From positions 568,661 through 632,660 of the forward strand of contig NZ_CP115843.1 of assembly GCF_013318015.2 (NCBI RefSeq): a stretch of 64,000 nt of DNA, in the 5' to 3' direction. The translations under genes and the position numbers were made by a program. Below, one piece after another: positions 8,786 to 18,900 of this stretch (positions are counted from its first letter, which is position 1; each line of letters starts with the position of its first letter). The notes beneath the pieces were generated by a model, which was not told where the DNA came from, ran no database searches, and saw nothing but the letters and a program-made list of their open reading frames with translations. This DNA comes from Agrobacterium tumefaciens. Lineage in GTDB: Bacteria > Pseudomonadota > Alphaproteobacteria > Rhizobiales > Rhizobiaceae.

Positions 8786-9887
8786 TCTTCCCGAAGTGCA
8801 TCATGCCTGTTTTGAGGGTAGGGGATCAGGCCTCTCCTTGCAAATGTGCCATGAACGCTTCGGTTGGCGTCTTGTAGCCTAGGCACTTTCTGGGTTGGTT
8901 GTTGATATGACGCGTGAGGTGGAGAAGGTCGCGCTGTGACACGACTGCCAGGTCTGTGCTGCCTGGCAGGAAGCGTCGAATTCGCTTGTTGGTATTCTCG
9001 ACGGTCCCTTTTTGCCAGGGCGCGCTTGGATCGCAGAACCAGCTTCGTGCGCCAATTCCATCCTCCAAAGCCCGGAATGCAGCAAACTCCGTGCCGCGAT
9101 CGAAGGTAAAACTCTGGCGCGCGAATGCGGGCAGGGACGAGAACGCACGCACGATCTTGTCCATGATCGGGCGCGAATGCCGGCTCGGGTTTTTGATCAG
9201 CACCGTGTAGCGGCTTTTGCGCTCTACAAGTGATGTTACATTGGCATGTCCAAACGGACGCTCGAATATGATGAGGTCACCCTCCCAGTGCCCGAACTGC
9301 GATCTGTCTCCAATAAAATCAGGCCTTTGCGATATGCGATGGCTCGCGGGGAATACGCCGTCGCGAGGCTTCCTTGAGCCCCGTGGGCGACGTTTGCGAC
9401 GCGCTTCCGGCAGGTATCTATAGAGACCGAGTTCGTAATCTTCCTTGCTGTAGATGAACCGGTAGATCGTTTCTGCAGACACGCGAACGGGGCTTCTTCT
9501 TTCCGACAGCAGACGTCCGGCGATCTGCTCTGGAGACCACCGAGCCTCCAGTTGACTGATAACTTCAGCACGAAGATCTGGATGGCGTCGAAGCTTTCTC
9601 AGACGCCGCCGACGTTCGCGCGTAATCTCATCAGCAATGGTCGGAAAGTAGCCGCTGTATTCAGGAAGTTCCTGATCGCGGAACGTGTTTCGACGGATCT
9701 CCCGATAGATCGTCGATCGGTGGCGTCCTAGCCGACGGGCCATTTCATTGACAGCAAGTTTCTGCTCTACGAAGCGATGAAGAAGACGACGATCGGCGAG
9801 GGTCATTTGCTGATAACAGTCAGACATGCCAAAATCTCCAAAGTGAAGCCATTGAAAATATTGGCATGTCGCACTTGGAAATAGAAT
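8786..9887 (-). mobile_element. IS30-family insertion sequence
   Basis: About 1.1 kb, one transposase gene. Imperfect terminal inverted repeats are visible: left TTCCCGAAGTGCATCATGCC (8788-8807) against the reverse complement of the right end TTTCCAAGTGCGACATGCC (about 9863-9881). Exact tips and the short target duplication expected for IS30 elements could not be fixed by eye. A second, different element starts almost immediately to its right. Confidence 0.7.
8826..9827 (-). CDS. IS30-family transposase
   Basis: About 333 residues from the ATG at 9827. N-terminal HTH (MTLADRRLLHRFVEQKLAVN, then RRLGRHRSTIYREIRRN) is the hallmark of IS30 transposases; the catalytic DDE core shows GHWEGDLIIF (first D), FDRGTEFAAF (second D) and WQKGTVENTNKRIRRFLP (E). 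The frame stays open for 38 codons upstream, but that stretch lies across the terminal repeat and has no family similarity. The protein looks full length, so the element may be active. Confidence 0.93.
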   Translation of the reverse strand: MSDCYQQMTLADRRLLHRFVEQKLAVNEMARRLGRHRSTIYREIRRNTFRDQELPEYSGYFPTIADEITRERRRRLRKLRRHPDLRAEVISQLEARWSPEQIAGRLLSERRSPVRVSAETIYRFIYSKEDYELGLYRYLPEARRKRRPRGSRKPRDGVFPASHRISQRPDFIGDRSQFGHWEGDLIIFERPFGHANVTSLVERKSRYTVLIKNPSRHSRPIMDKIVRAFSSLPAFARQSFTFDRGTEFAAFRALEDGIGARSWFCDPSAPWQKGTVENTNKRIRRFLPGSTDLAVVSQRDLLHLTRHINNQPRKCLGYKTPTEAFMAHLQGEA

Positions 9888-9892
9888 GTACC

Positions 9893-9906
9893 CGGCTACA
9901 TACGAT
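9893..9906 (+). repeat. Direct repeat, left copy (target-site duplication of ISNCY element)
   Basis: CGGCTACATACGAT occurs here and again at 11498-11511, exactly bracketing the ISNCY element. Long target duplications are known for IS1202-type elements, so this is read as the duplicated target. Confidence 0.7.
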
Positions 9907-11497
9907 GTGGCGGGAGAGTTGAAATGTCCGCCGGTTTGCAAAGTAGAAATGTCCGATCAGCCCCGATCTGAGCGGCTGATCCCGATTGCAAGATCAGATC
10001 GGGGCTGGTGGTAAACACACCTCTTCGGCTTTAGCGTTGAGACGCCTCACTCAGCAGCCTGCTGCCGCGACAGCGCCTTCTTTCGCCGCGAAATTACAGC
10101 CGGATCGTTGGTGAAGTCTTTGCGGCGACCGGGTCCACGAACGCGTTTGACATAACCATTCTTGTCGCTGTTGCTCTTCACCTCAGGTTTTGCCTGCGCG
10201 TCCTGGCGTTCTTTGATATAGGCCAAAACATCGCCGAGCCGCTTGTTCTCGGTGATCGCCGCATGCGTCACCCGCTGATCCTTGGCAAACACCGTGTAGG
10301 GCAGGTAATGCCCTTTCCAGCGCACATCCATTCGGCCATCGGCATAGGCGTAGGTCTCGACATATTTGCCAACAAGGCCACGCGTGACGTCGCTTTCTTC
10401 CAGCATGATCCGCTGTCGCTCATAGGAAAATGTCAGCTGCGATCCGACATAACGCTGTTCTCGCTTGCAGAGGATCTCTTTCAATCGATCCGACGCCAGG
10501 TTCATCGGTCGATGCAAATCCTCGGATCGGGCAGGGCAAACCGCAAAACGGGCGTTGTAGTCCTCCATAAAGCCGGGCAAAAAAGCATTGCCAGCCTCCA
10601 TGCTGTCGATGCCAGCCAACCGCAATTCCTTGACCAGACGGTCCTGAAGCGTCCGGTTCATCCGCTCAACGCGACCTTTGGCCTGGCTCGAATTTGCACA
10701 GAGAATTTCTATATTTAGCTCGCAAAGCGCTCGCCCGAACTGCGTCATGCCCTGACCACCTCTGGCATCCTTCTTTGCCACCCGAAACACCGAATGTTTG
10801 TCGGAATAAAAGGCAATCGGCGCGCCGTGGCACTGGAGATAGAGCTCCAATGCCTCGAAGTAAGTGAAGGCACTTTCGGACCGCACAAAGCGCAATTGCA
10901 TCAGCTTGCCGGTCGCGTCATCAACGAACACCAGCAGTGAGCAGGGTGGTCCGCGATCCTCAAACCAACGATGCTCCGACCCATCAATCTGCACCAGTTC
11001 GCCATAGGCCTCGCGTCGCAACCGTGGCCGATGAAACGTCCGGCGCTGCTTGCGCGACAGCCAAATGCCAGCATCGACCATCCAGTTGCGCACCGTCTCG
11101 CGCGACACAGACAAGCCATCGCGCTCAGCCAGCTTCTCCGTCGCCAATGTCGGCCCAAAATCCGCATAACGTTCCCGAACCAGCGCCACCGCATAATCAC
11201 GAACCCCGTCACTGATCCGGTTGTTGGACGGCCGGCCGATCGCCTTGTGCCGGATCGACGCAGCGCCGCCACTCCGTATTCGGTCCAGCAGCCGACGCAC
11301 CTGGCGCTCACTCAGATCAAGAACATGCGCCGCAGACACCGTCGTCATCCGCCCGGAAACAACCTTCGACAAAACCTCGATCCGCTGCAGATCGCGCTCG
11401 CTCATCGCTATCAATCCCATCTGCAATCTCCCAGATGCCAATCAGACCCGGGGAGTGTGACATTCCAACTTTGCAGAAACAGGACACTTTAACTTTG
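9907..11497 (-). mobile_element. ISNCY/IS1202-type insertion sequence
   Basis: About 1.6 kb between two copies of a 14-base repeat. The ends carry imperfect inverted repeats: left AGTTGAAATGTCC and, 13 bases inward, GCAAAGTAGAAATGTCC; right end (reverse complement) AGTTAAAGTGTCC followed by GCAAAGTTGGAATGTC. Each end therefore has two related copies of an AAATGTCC motif, a likely transposase-binding array. It contains a single, full-length transposase gene. Confidence 0.75.
10047..11420 (-). CDS. ISNCY-family (IS1202-type) transposase
   Basis: About 457 residues from the ATG at 11420, which has GGGAG 7 bases upstream. Two N-terminal HTH domains (AAHVLDLSERQVRRLLDRIR and the SRETVRNWM segment), then an rve-type DDE core: D in LVQIDGSEHRWF, D in FYSDKHSVFR, E in AKGRVERMNRTLQDRLVKEL. 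The basic C-terminal tail is typical of this group. No frameshift or internal stop, so the enzyme looks intact. Confidence 0.92.
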   Translation of the reverse strand: MGLIAMSERDLQRIEVLSKVVSGRMTTVSAAHVLDLSERQVRRLLDRIRSGGAASIRHKAIGRPSNNRISDGVRDYAVALVRERYADFGPTLATEKLAERDGLSVSRETVRNWMVDAGIWLSRKQRRTFHRPRLRREAYGELVQIDGSEHRWFEDRGPPCSLLVFVDDATGKLMQLRFVRSESAFTYFEALELYLQCHGAPIAFYSDKHSVFRVAKKDARGGQGMTQFGRALCELNIEILCANSSQAKGRVERMNRTLQDRLVKELRLAGIDSMEAGNAFLPGFMEDYNARFAVCPARSEDLHRPMNLASDRLKEILCKREQRYVGSQLTFSYERQRIMLEESDVTRGLVGKYVETYAYADGRMDVRWKGHYLPYTVFAKDQRVTHAAITENKRLGDVLAYIKERQDAQAKPEVKSNSDKNGYVKRVRGPGRRKDFTNDPAVISRRKKALSRQQAAE

Positions 11498-11511
11498 CGG
11501 CTACATACGAT
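11498..11511 (+). repeat. Direct repeat, right copy (target-site duplication)
   Basis: Second copy of CGGCTACATACGAT, identical to 9893-9906, at the right border of the ISNCY element. Confidence 0.7.
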
Positions 11512-11659
11512 AATCGCATAACATATATTATGGAACTTGATTTATCGAAAAGGCGATGTTCTTTTGTAAAAACGGAACCAGGTATGGCCCAAACAGCGGG
11601 CTTTTGGCCCAAAACGGAGCCTGGCGTGGCCCAACTCAAACAGTTGCGTAGAAGCAATG

Positions 11660-12082
11660 TCATTTTGGGTTGGTCGGATACAGACGAACCTCGACGGTGA
11701 CGAACCCCAGCCATCGACAACGCCTACCTAAGACATCTGGAAAGCTGTTTTCAGTTGGCGTGTGACCGTGTACGACCAGTCGTTCAAACGGCAAATCGTG
11801 GTCCAGAAAACCTTCTCTGATCCATCTCAGGTCACGGGGGTCTTGTTGGTCAAGTGGAACCCCAGGCCGAATACCAGCCTGGACGAAGCAAAGGTTGTCG
11901 TTGATGATTTTATCGGCTGCCCCGTTCAGCAGTTCCTGGTGATGACTGAACTGCTCAACAAGGGCATCTTGGATATCATCCAGTTTGCCTGGCCGGTTCG
12001 GCAGATAGCTGTCAATCGTCGCCATGCCACCCATCTGCGTCAGCCAATATGTGATCAGATTGTCGGTATATAAGCCGTTCAT
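11660..12082 (-). pseudogene. Metallophosphoesterase (Ser/Thr phosphatase-like), broken
   Basis: The frame encodes the middle of a calcineurin-like phosphatase: DNLCFVQAGIRPGVPLDQQD, then PRDLRWIREGFLDHDLPFER and LVVHGHTPTE, where VQAGIRPG and VVHGHT are metal-site blocks. The N-terminal half with the GD-x-HG and GNH blocks is missing, and after FPDVLG the frame no longer matches the expected N-R-V-x-x-D-T-G-A segment, pointing to a frameshift or small deletion before a residual VRLYP end. A second broken member of the same family lies at 30500-31042. Confidence 0.8.
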
Positions 12083-12214
12083 GAACGCGCTCAGGGTACG
12101 TCCCCAATCTCCGCAATAAGATCGTTATGTCGTACAAGTGACATGATCAAGGCAACGTTATCACCGTTGAAAAGAACTAACGAACCGCCTGATCTTTATC
12201 TCAGCAGATATACT

Positions 12215-12547
12215 TCAGCCTACTCGCGATCCAGAGAACGACATGTGTTGTAGGCTTTTCGCCCCAACCCTGCTTCGGTCGATCCGGTGCTCGATTGTTC
12301 GAGGCGATAATTCCAATCTGACACCGACTTCCTTCTGCGTCGCATCTATCGTCAGAAGCTGGAGGATACTCAGATCAACGCCGTCAACTTTGGACCTTGG
12401 AACCTCCCGTGGTAGCCGGTCAATCTTCACGAGCAGGGTGAAGCGAAAACAAGGGCATATATCCGTAAATAGCAAAGCCCCTATGAAATGTAGCCGTAAC
12501 CGATTTGCGGACGATGCCGACATCACAAACATGAGTAAAAAATACAA
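12215..12547 (-). pseudogene. LuxR-type HTH regulator remnant
   Basis: The C-terminal part reads LSILQLLTIDATQKEVGVRL then ELSPRTIEHRIDR, which fits the LuxR-type HTH pattern (L-x-L-L...T-x-K-E-V-x-x-R-L-x-L-S-x-R-T-I-E-H-x-x-D-R). The first 50 or so codons have no plausible domain and the stretch after the HTH lacks the usual charged helix, so it appears to be a truncated or shifted gene. It reads away from the RTX operon. Confidence in the HTH call is moderate; whether the frame is still expressed is unknown. Confidence 0.4.
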
Positions 12548-12698
12548 CTTTCTATTGAAACCTGTACGAAAACCGGGTTTAAGATTTTTGGTGCCCCGTT
12601 CTCAGTTGGTTGAAATAATACTGGGACGGGCGGGTCAGAGGTTCTGCTGGTTACTGATGATAGTAGTGTCGGCGATAATATATCACTAGGAGGACAAA

Positions 12699-12968
12699 GT
12701 GTTCTTGACTATCAAGGAATATCTCCTAAGCGAACGATTTTTTTTGGACGCTTTATTATCTGCCTGTTTGTATTTTTGTTTCTTTTATTACGTGCCTTAC
12801 TTAGTGAAATCCACTTTTTCCGGGGAAATAAAAACCGGGATCGGCTCATATAGAGCTGCAGAGAAACCGTTCAAATATTTTTCTTTTCTTCTCTTCAACG
12901 TAGCACTGTTCCTCATCACAGGATTTGGTGCGTTTGTAATTCTTCGTCACAGATATGGATTTTTCTAA
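12699..12968 (+). CDS. Small two-pass membrane protein upstream of the giant RTX gene
   Basis: 89 residues starting at a GTG with a perfect AGGAGG 5 bases upstream. Two membrane segments: about 15-36 (FLDALLSACLYFCFFYYVPY) and about 62-82 (FSFLLFNVALFLITGFGAFV), with a short loop between. It ends 15 bases before the RTX gene, so the two are almost certainly co-transcribed. Base composition is A+T-rich compared with the core genes. Family unknown; a role in handling or export of the giant protein is a guess from position only. Confidence 0.7.
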   Translation: MFLTIKEYLLSERFFLDALLSACLYFCFFYYVPYLVKSTFSGEIKTGIGSYRAAEKPFKYFSFLLFNVALFLITGFGAFVILRHRYGFF

Positions 12969-12983
12969 GTAGGGGGTGGTGAT

Positions 12984-15900
12984 ATGGCAACTTTTTTTGA
13001 TGATTTTACACGACGAACATTTGATAATCTCACCAAGCCATTTCACAGTGCCCCAGACGCGGTAGCCAGCGGCTACTCTGCCTATGTAGGGATATCCAGT
13101 GGGTTGTTAGACAATGCCCTGAAGGGAGGCATTAAAGGCACGGCGGCTGGAAAGCTGGCGCTTTCTTTCAGAGCTATTGAAGATGTAGTTGTTTCCGTTG
13201 CGACGGGAGCCACCGATCGCGATCTAAGCGGTGCGGCGAATATTGCCGGCGGGCTATTTGCCAGCGCCGTTGTGGGCATTATAGCAGCCCCGACGCTCAC
13301 AGGGGTCGCCGCCGTTGTCGTGGCCGGATATGTCGGTTCTGCGGCAGCTGAAGCTCTCTACGATACCGTCAATCAGCACTACCCGAACGCGTCTGATGAT
13401 CTTTATGAGTTTACGGCAAACTTTGCCTCAGATTTGCGAAGTGCCGTTACGGACGCCGCTGGACGATACTCTGTTGGAGACTTTTTCCAGTCGATTAAAT
13501 CAATGTGGGACGATGAAAGTGGTGACTCGGAACCGAAGCCTGCTTCCTCATCTCAAGAGGGATATTCTGACGAAAACACAACTGTTTTAGAGCCGATCAT
13601 CATCGATGCCGAGCCGCCCGCTGCGGGGCAAGTGCATGTGGTGGAATCCTGGTTTGACCCTGTCGTTCTCGATCTGACAGGCAGCGGCATTAATATAACC
13701 GCGGTTGGTTCGTCGAATACGTATCTGAATATGGAGGGGGACGCGCTACAGCATAAAACCGCCTGGGCAGGAAGCGGCAACGGCGTGCTGGTGCTTGACC
13801 AACAGGGGTCCGGAGACGTGAATTCCCCGGAAGCCTTTATCTTTACGTCCTGGGACCCAACGGCAAAATCAAACACCGAGGCGCTGGCCAACGTCTTCGA
13901 TACGAATAGAAACGGCAAGCTTGATGCGGGCGACGCACGCTGGTCCGAGTTCAAGATACTTGTTTCGAATCCCGACGGCACGCAGCAACTCCAGACCCTT
14001 GAACAACTCGGCATCGCGTCCATTGACCTGTCGACCGACAATAATCGCACGGTTTTGGGAGATGGTTCAGTCGTGGTGGGTCAGGGAGGATACACCCGGA
14101 CCGACGGTACGACCGGTACTATGGCCGATGTCCAGTTTGTTTATGATGGGCAGGGCTACATCGTCGACAGGGAGACTGTCGTCAACCCCGACGGTTCGAC
14201 ATCGATTTTAACGTCCGCCTTCCATCCCGACGGGAGTGTTGCTTACAAGTCGACACTGGTCACGAGCGCTGATGGGCTCACGAAATCCTTAGAGTATGAC
14301 ATTGGTGGGGATGGCGTTCTCGATACCCGCCAAACAGAGGTCACGACGATAAACAGCGCTGGAGATCGCACGCAAACGATTTCCAACTACTCGCCAAGTG
14401 GGCACTTGCTGAGTAGGGAGATTACGTCGACAAGCGCCGACAAGAAAAACATAACGATTACGCGCGATCTGGATGGTAACGGCACCACAGATCAGGTTGA
14501 GACACGTATTATCGGTTCAGACAACAGCACCACCACCACGATAAAATATCTCAACCAGAACGGCTCCGAAAAGGAGGCCATTTCCGTCTTCTCAAATGCC
14601 ATCGGAACCGCTTCGAGCGTAAAATCCGATTTGAACGGGGATGGCATTTTCGACGTCATCGAAAATCGCTCTGTCACCGTCAACGGTAGTGGAAGCGGGA
14701 CGGAAGAAGTCCTCACCCAATCAAGTAATGGAACCGTCACCCAACGTGTGGTGACGACGACAAGCGCTGACGGCCGCTCGAAAGAAATACTGACAGACAA
14801 GGACGGGAATGGCGTCGTAGAGAGCAGGCAGAATTCTGGAATAGTTGTCGCAGCTGATGGAAGCTCGATAACAACCCAAAATAATTTCAATGGCGATGGG
14901 TCGTTGCGCAGTGGTCTTGTCACTACTTTGAGCGCGGACGGCTTGAGCAAGACCGTCAAAGCTGATTTTGACGGAAACGGCGTTTTCGATCTCGTCACGG
15001 AAGAAATCACCGTGGTGAACGCAGACGGTGGGCGAACGAAAACAATTGTGGAATCGAATGCCGATGCCAGCCTTCGGGCCACATCGATTTCAAACTGGAG
15101 CGCCGACGGCAAAACGAGATCGGATACTTTCGACACCGATGGAGATGGCGACCCGGACTTCGTGGAATCGGTTTCTGTTCTGGCGACCGGGGAATCGCAG
15201 AACGTGGCTAGCCTATTCAATCCTGACGGCTCGCTCCAAAGCAGAACAACGACCATCACGAGCGCAGATGGTCTGACAACGACGATTCTTTATGCTGGTA
15301 ATTCTGCCGGAACGACGGATCGGACGCAAATACGCCAGACGGCCACGAATTCCGATGGGAGTTCCACAGTCACGACGAGCCAATACAGCGCCTCTGGCGT
15401 TTTGCTCGACAAAATGATCGTTACGGCTGGTGCAGACGGGCTAGAGAAAAATACCCAATGGCACAACGCCGGTTCCGGGACAATCAGTCGCTCGACGAAC
15501 GAGACTACCGTCCTTAACCCTGACGGCAGTCAAACACAGACTCTGATCGAATATCATGCTGATGGCTCCGTGCGCGCGACGGTTATTTCGACGCTCAGTG
15601 CTGACCGGTTGGGTTCAATATCCCGATTTGATGCAAACGGCGATGGCCACCTTGATCGCCAGATCGAGCGAGTGACCGCGAGCGACGGCAGCTTTATTGA
15701 AACCGTGTCCGGTTATAATCCTGACGGGTCACTAAAAGACCGTACGATCACCACGCGCTCAGATGATAATCTGAATACCGTTGTTCAGAGGGACGCTAAT
15801 GGAGACGGCGTTTACGAACAAAAACAGACCACAAGTGTCGTCCTGAATGGCGATGGCGGTCAAACGACCACCGTAACTGAATTCCACCCGAATGGCTCGA

Positions 15901-18900
15901 CAAGTTCCCGATTGGTCACGACTGTCAACGGAAATGGGCTCGTTCGTGTCGTGGAATATGATCGCAACGGTGATGGTGTTGTTGATGAAAAAATTACCGA
16001 CACAACTGTTCTGAAAAATGACGGTGGCAAGACCCAGACGATAACGCACTGGAATGGCGACGGCACGGTCAAGCAACAGAGCGTCACGACCACCAATGGC
16101 AACGAACTCTCGCAGACCGCCACCGTTGATAAAACGGGAGCGGGAAGGATCGACAACACTTGGACTGAAGTCACAGTCTACAATGCTGACGGCAGCCAGA
16201 CGCATACCATCACGGAGTTTCATCGTAACGGCTCTTTGAAGGAAAAGACCGTCAAAACCACCAGTGCCAATGGCAATGAGACCGTCGTGTACGATCTTGA
16301 TGGCGATACAATTACAGATCAGCGAAGCGTGACTCACACCGCAGCCAACGGCGATGTCGTAACAACGGTGAGAGACTACAACAGTGACGGTAGCTTGCGA
16401 GATAAGGCCGTCAACACCACGGGTTCCGATGGTCGCTCAATGACACTTGAGCGGGACACGGACGGTGATGGAACTATTGACCTGACCGAAACTCTATCAG
16501 TTGTTTCCAACCAGGATGGTAGTCAGACCGAAACGCGCTCCAGCTTCAATGGTGATGGCAGCCTCCGTGAAAAGGTCGTGGTTACGACGTCGGTAGATGC
16601 CCAAGTGGAGACAACACAATGGGACACAAATGGAACCGGCGGCTTTGACCTCACCCAAACGAAAACATCGGTTTTGAGCGCCAGTGGCGAAAGCACCGAG
16701 ACGGTTTCGGTTCTCGACGGTCTTGGTGTCTTGCAGGAACGGGTTGTCACAAAGGTCAGTCCGGACGAGCGGACAACGACTGTCACCACTGATAAAAATG
16801 GCGACGGCCACATTGATCAGATAGAGACATCCGTTCTCGATGCAGCCGGAAACACCGTGGTGACCATGTCTGATTTCAACGCAGGCGGAGGCCTTGAGCG
16901 CCGCCTCATCACCACGACAAGTGACGACGGCCTCTCAATAACCAAACAGTGGGATACAGACGGGAACGGTTCGGCCGATCAAACACAAAGCGACGTGACT
17001 GTACTGAATTCCAATGGTAGTCGGACACAGACTGTCAGCAATTTCACAGCGAGTGGTGCACTCGCGGACCGGACCGTTGTGACGACGAGCGTCGATACCG
17101 CGACAACAACGTATAATTGGGACAATAACGGCGACGGAATTTTCGATCAGAGCAAAACCGAAACACTGACCGTTGGTGCCGATGGAACACGCACCGAGGT
17201 GACTTCGTACTTCAAGTCGGACGGTTCACTTGAAGCTCGATATGAAGAGTCGAAAAGCGATGACGGTCTGTCTATTGCCAAGCGGTGGGACAAGGATGGT
17301 GACGGCACATTCGAGGAGAGTGCAACTGACGTAACTGTCTTTAACAGTGACGGCAGCATTACTCAGACAATCAAAGATAACCCCTGGTTTGATACAGTAG
17401 TTTCTACCAGCGCGGATGGTCTTACGAAAACAACCGCAACAGTTAATTCGAACGCGACAACAAATGCTCAGGGAAAAACATACGCGCTCGAAAACGCTGA
17501 TGGTTCCAAACTGGAAATTCGTGAAGACCTGAGTTTCAAGACCATCACGCACACGAGCGCCGATGGGCGCGTAGTGGAGGTGATGCACCATAATTTGCTG
17601 ACGAATACGATCAGCCAGACTGCCGAAACCAGAATTGCGGTTGATGGAACAAAGACCGTCACGGTCGAAAATTTCAACCACCTGGGGATTCTAACAGACC
17701 GCCAAACATCGGTCACCAGCAGGGGTGGCCAAACCATTACCGACTATATGGATATCAATGGAGACGGCGTTACTGATCGCATTCAGCGCGACGTCTCAGT
17801 TGTCCGAGCGGATGGAAGTGTTGTCAGGACACTTGTAGAAACCAACAGTGACGGTTCTGTCCGGGAAAAGACAATCACTACGACGTCCGCCGATGGAAGA
17901 TCATCTGTCTTGCAGCGTGATTCTGCAGGACTGGGATATTTTGACCATGTCGAGACCACCACCCATGACGTCAGCGGTGCTTCCAAGACAATATATCAGA
18001 CATTCCTGAGTGACGGTTCCCTTCTACAAAGTTGGCAGAAAAATGTGAGGGCCGACGGGAACGTAACAAAAATTACGACGAACAATAGTTCACCAGACGG
18101 CCTGAGTAATGTGGAAACGCATATAATCTCCATTGATGGCTCTACGACGGGCAAAATCAACTATGTCGATATGCAATTCAATCAACCGCTATCTTCAATA
18201 ACGACCACGCTGGGTAAGGATGGAAAATCCAGAGGCTTAGATGCTTTTAAATACTTGAATACAGCAGAAGTTATTTCATCTAATACTATTCGATATGAGT
18301 CGAAGCCCGACGGTTTTACCAGCGAGTTCTCGTCTGTTTTGGCCGACGGTTCAACCACTAAAGAATCATTTGGATTCGGCGAGGACATCGCTCAGCTGTT
18401 TGAAGAATTTTCTTGGCTAAGCGCTAACGGAGAATCTAAATTCACGTTAAATAGTAGCGAAAATGGAATACAAATTAAAATAGACGGCGACAACAACTCC
18501 GTTGCTTTGTCAAACCAGCTTTTCCACGCGCTTACGTTGTTCAATGGAGATGGTTCGCAATACGACTATGCAAGCCCAAGCCTTAGCAACTCGACTATAT
18601 CAATAAGTGGTCAGGCGAATAAAATATGGTCGAATAATAGCACTGTATTACTCGCTAAAGGTGGCTCTGCGACGATAAACGGCATGTCTAATATCGTCAT
18701 CGCCGGGATTAATACAGAGGTTTCAATTAACGGCACCGACAACCGTGTTCTGCGGACGCAGGCTGACATCTCGGGTAATCGTAGTATAGATTCACGCCAC
18801 CAGGAAGACGTTCGCCTTGATAATAGGTATAGCTTCAGTTACGTCGCAGCGGATAAGACGCAAAAGACGTATCTCGACGCTAACAAGATACCGGTGATGA

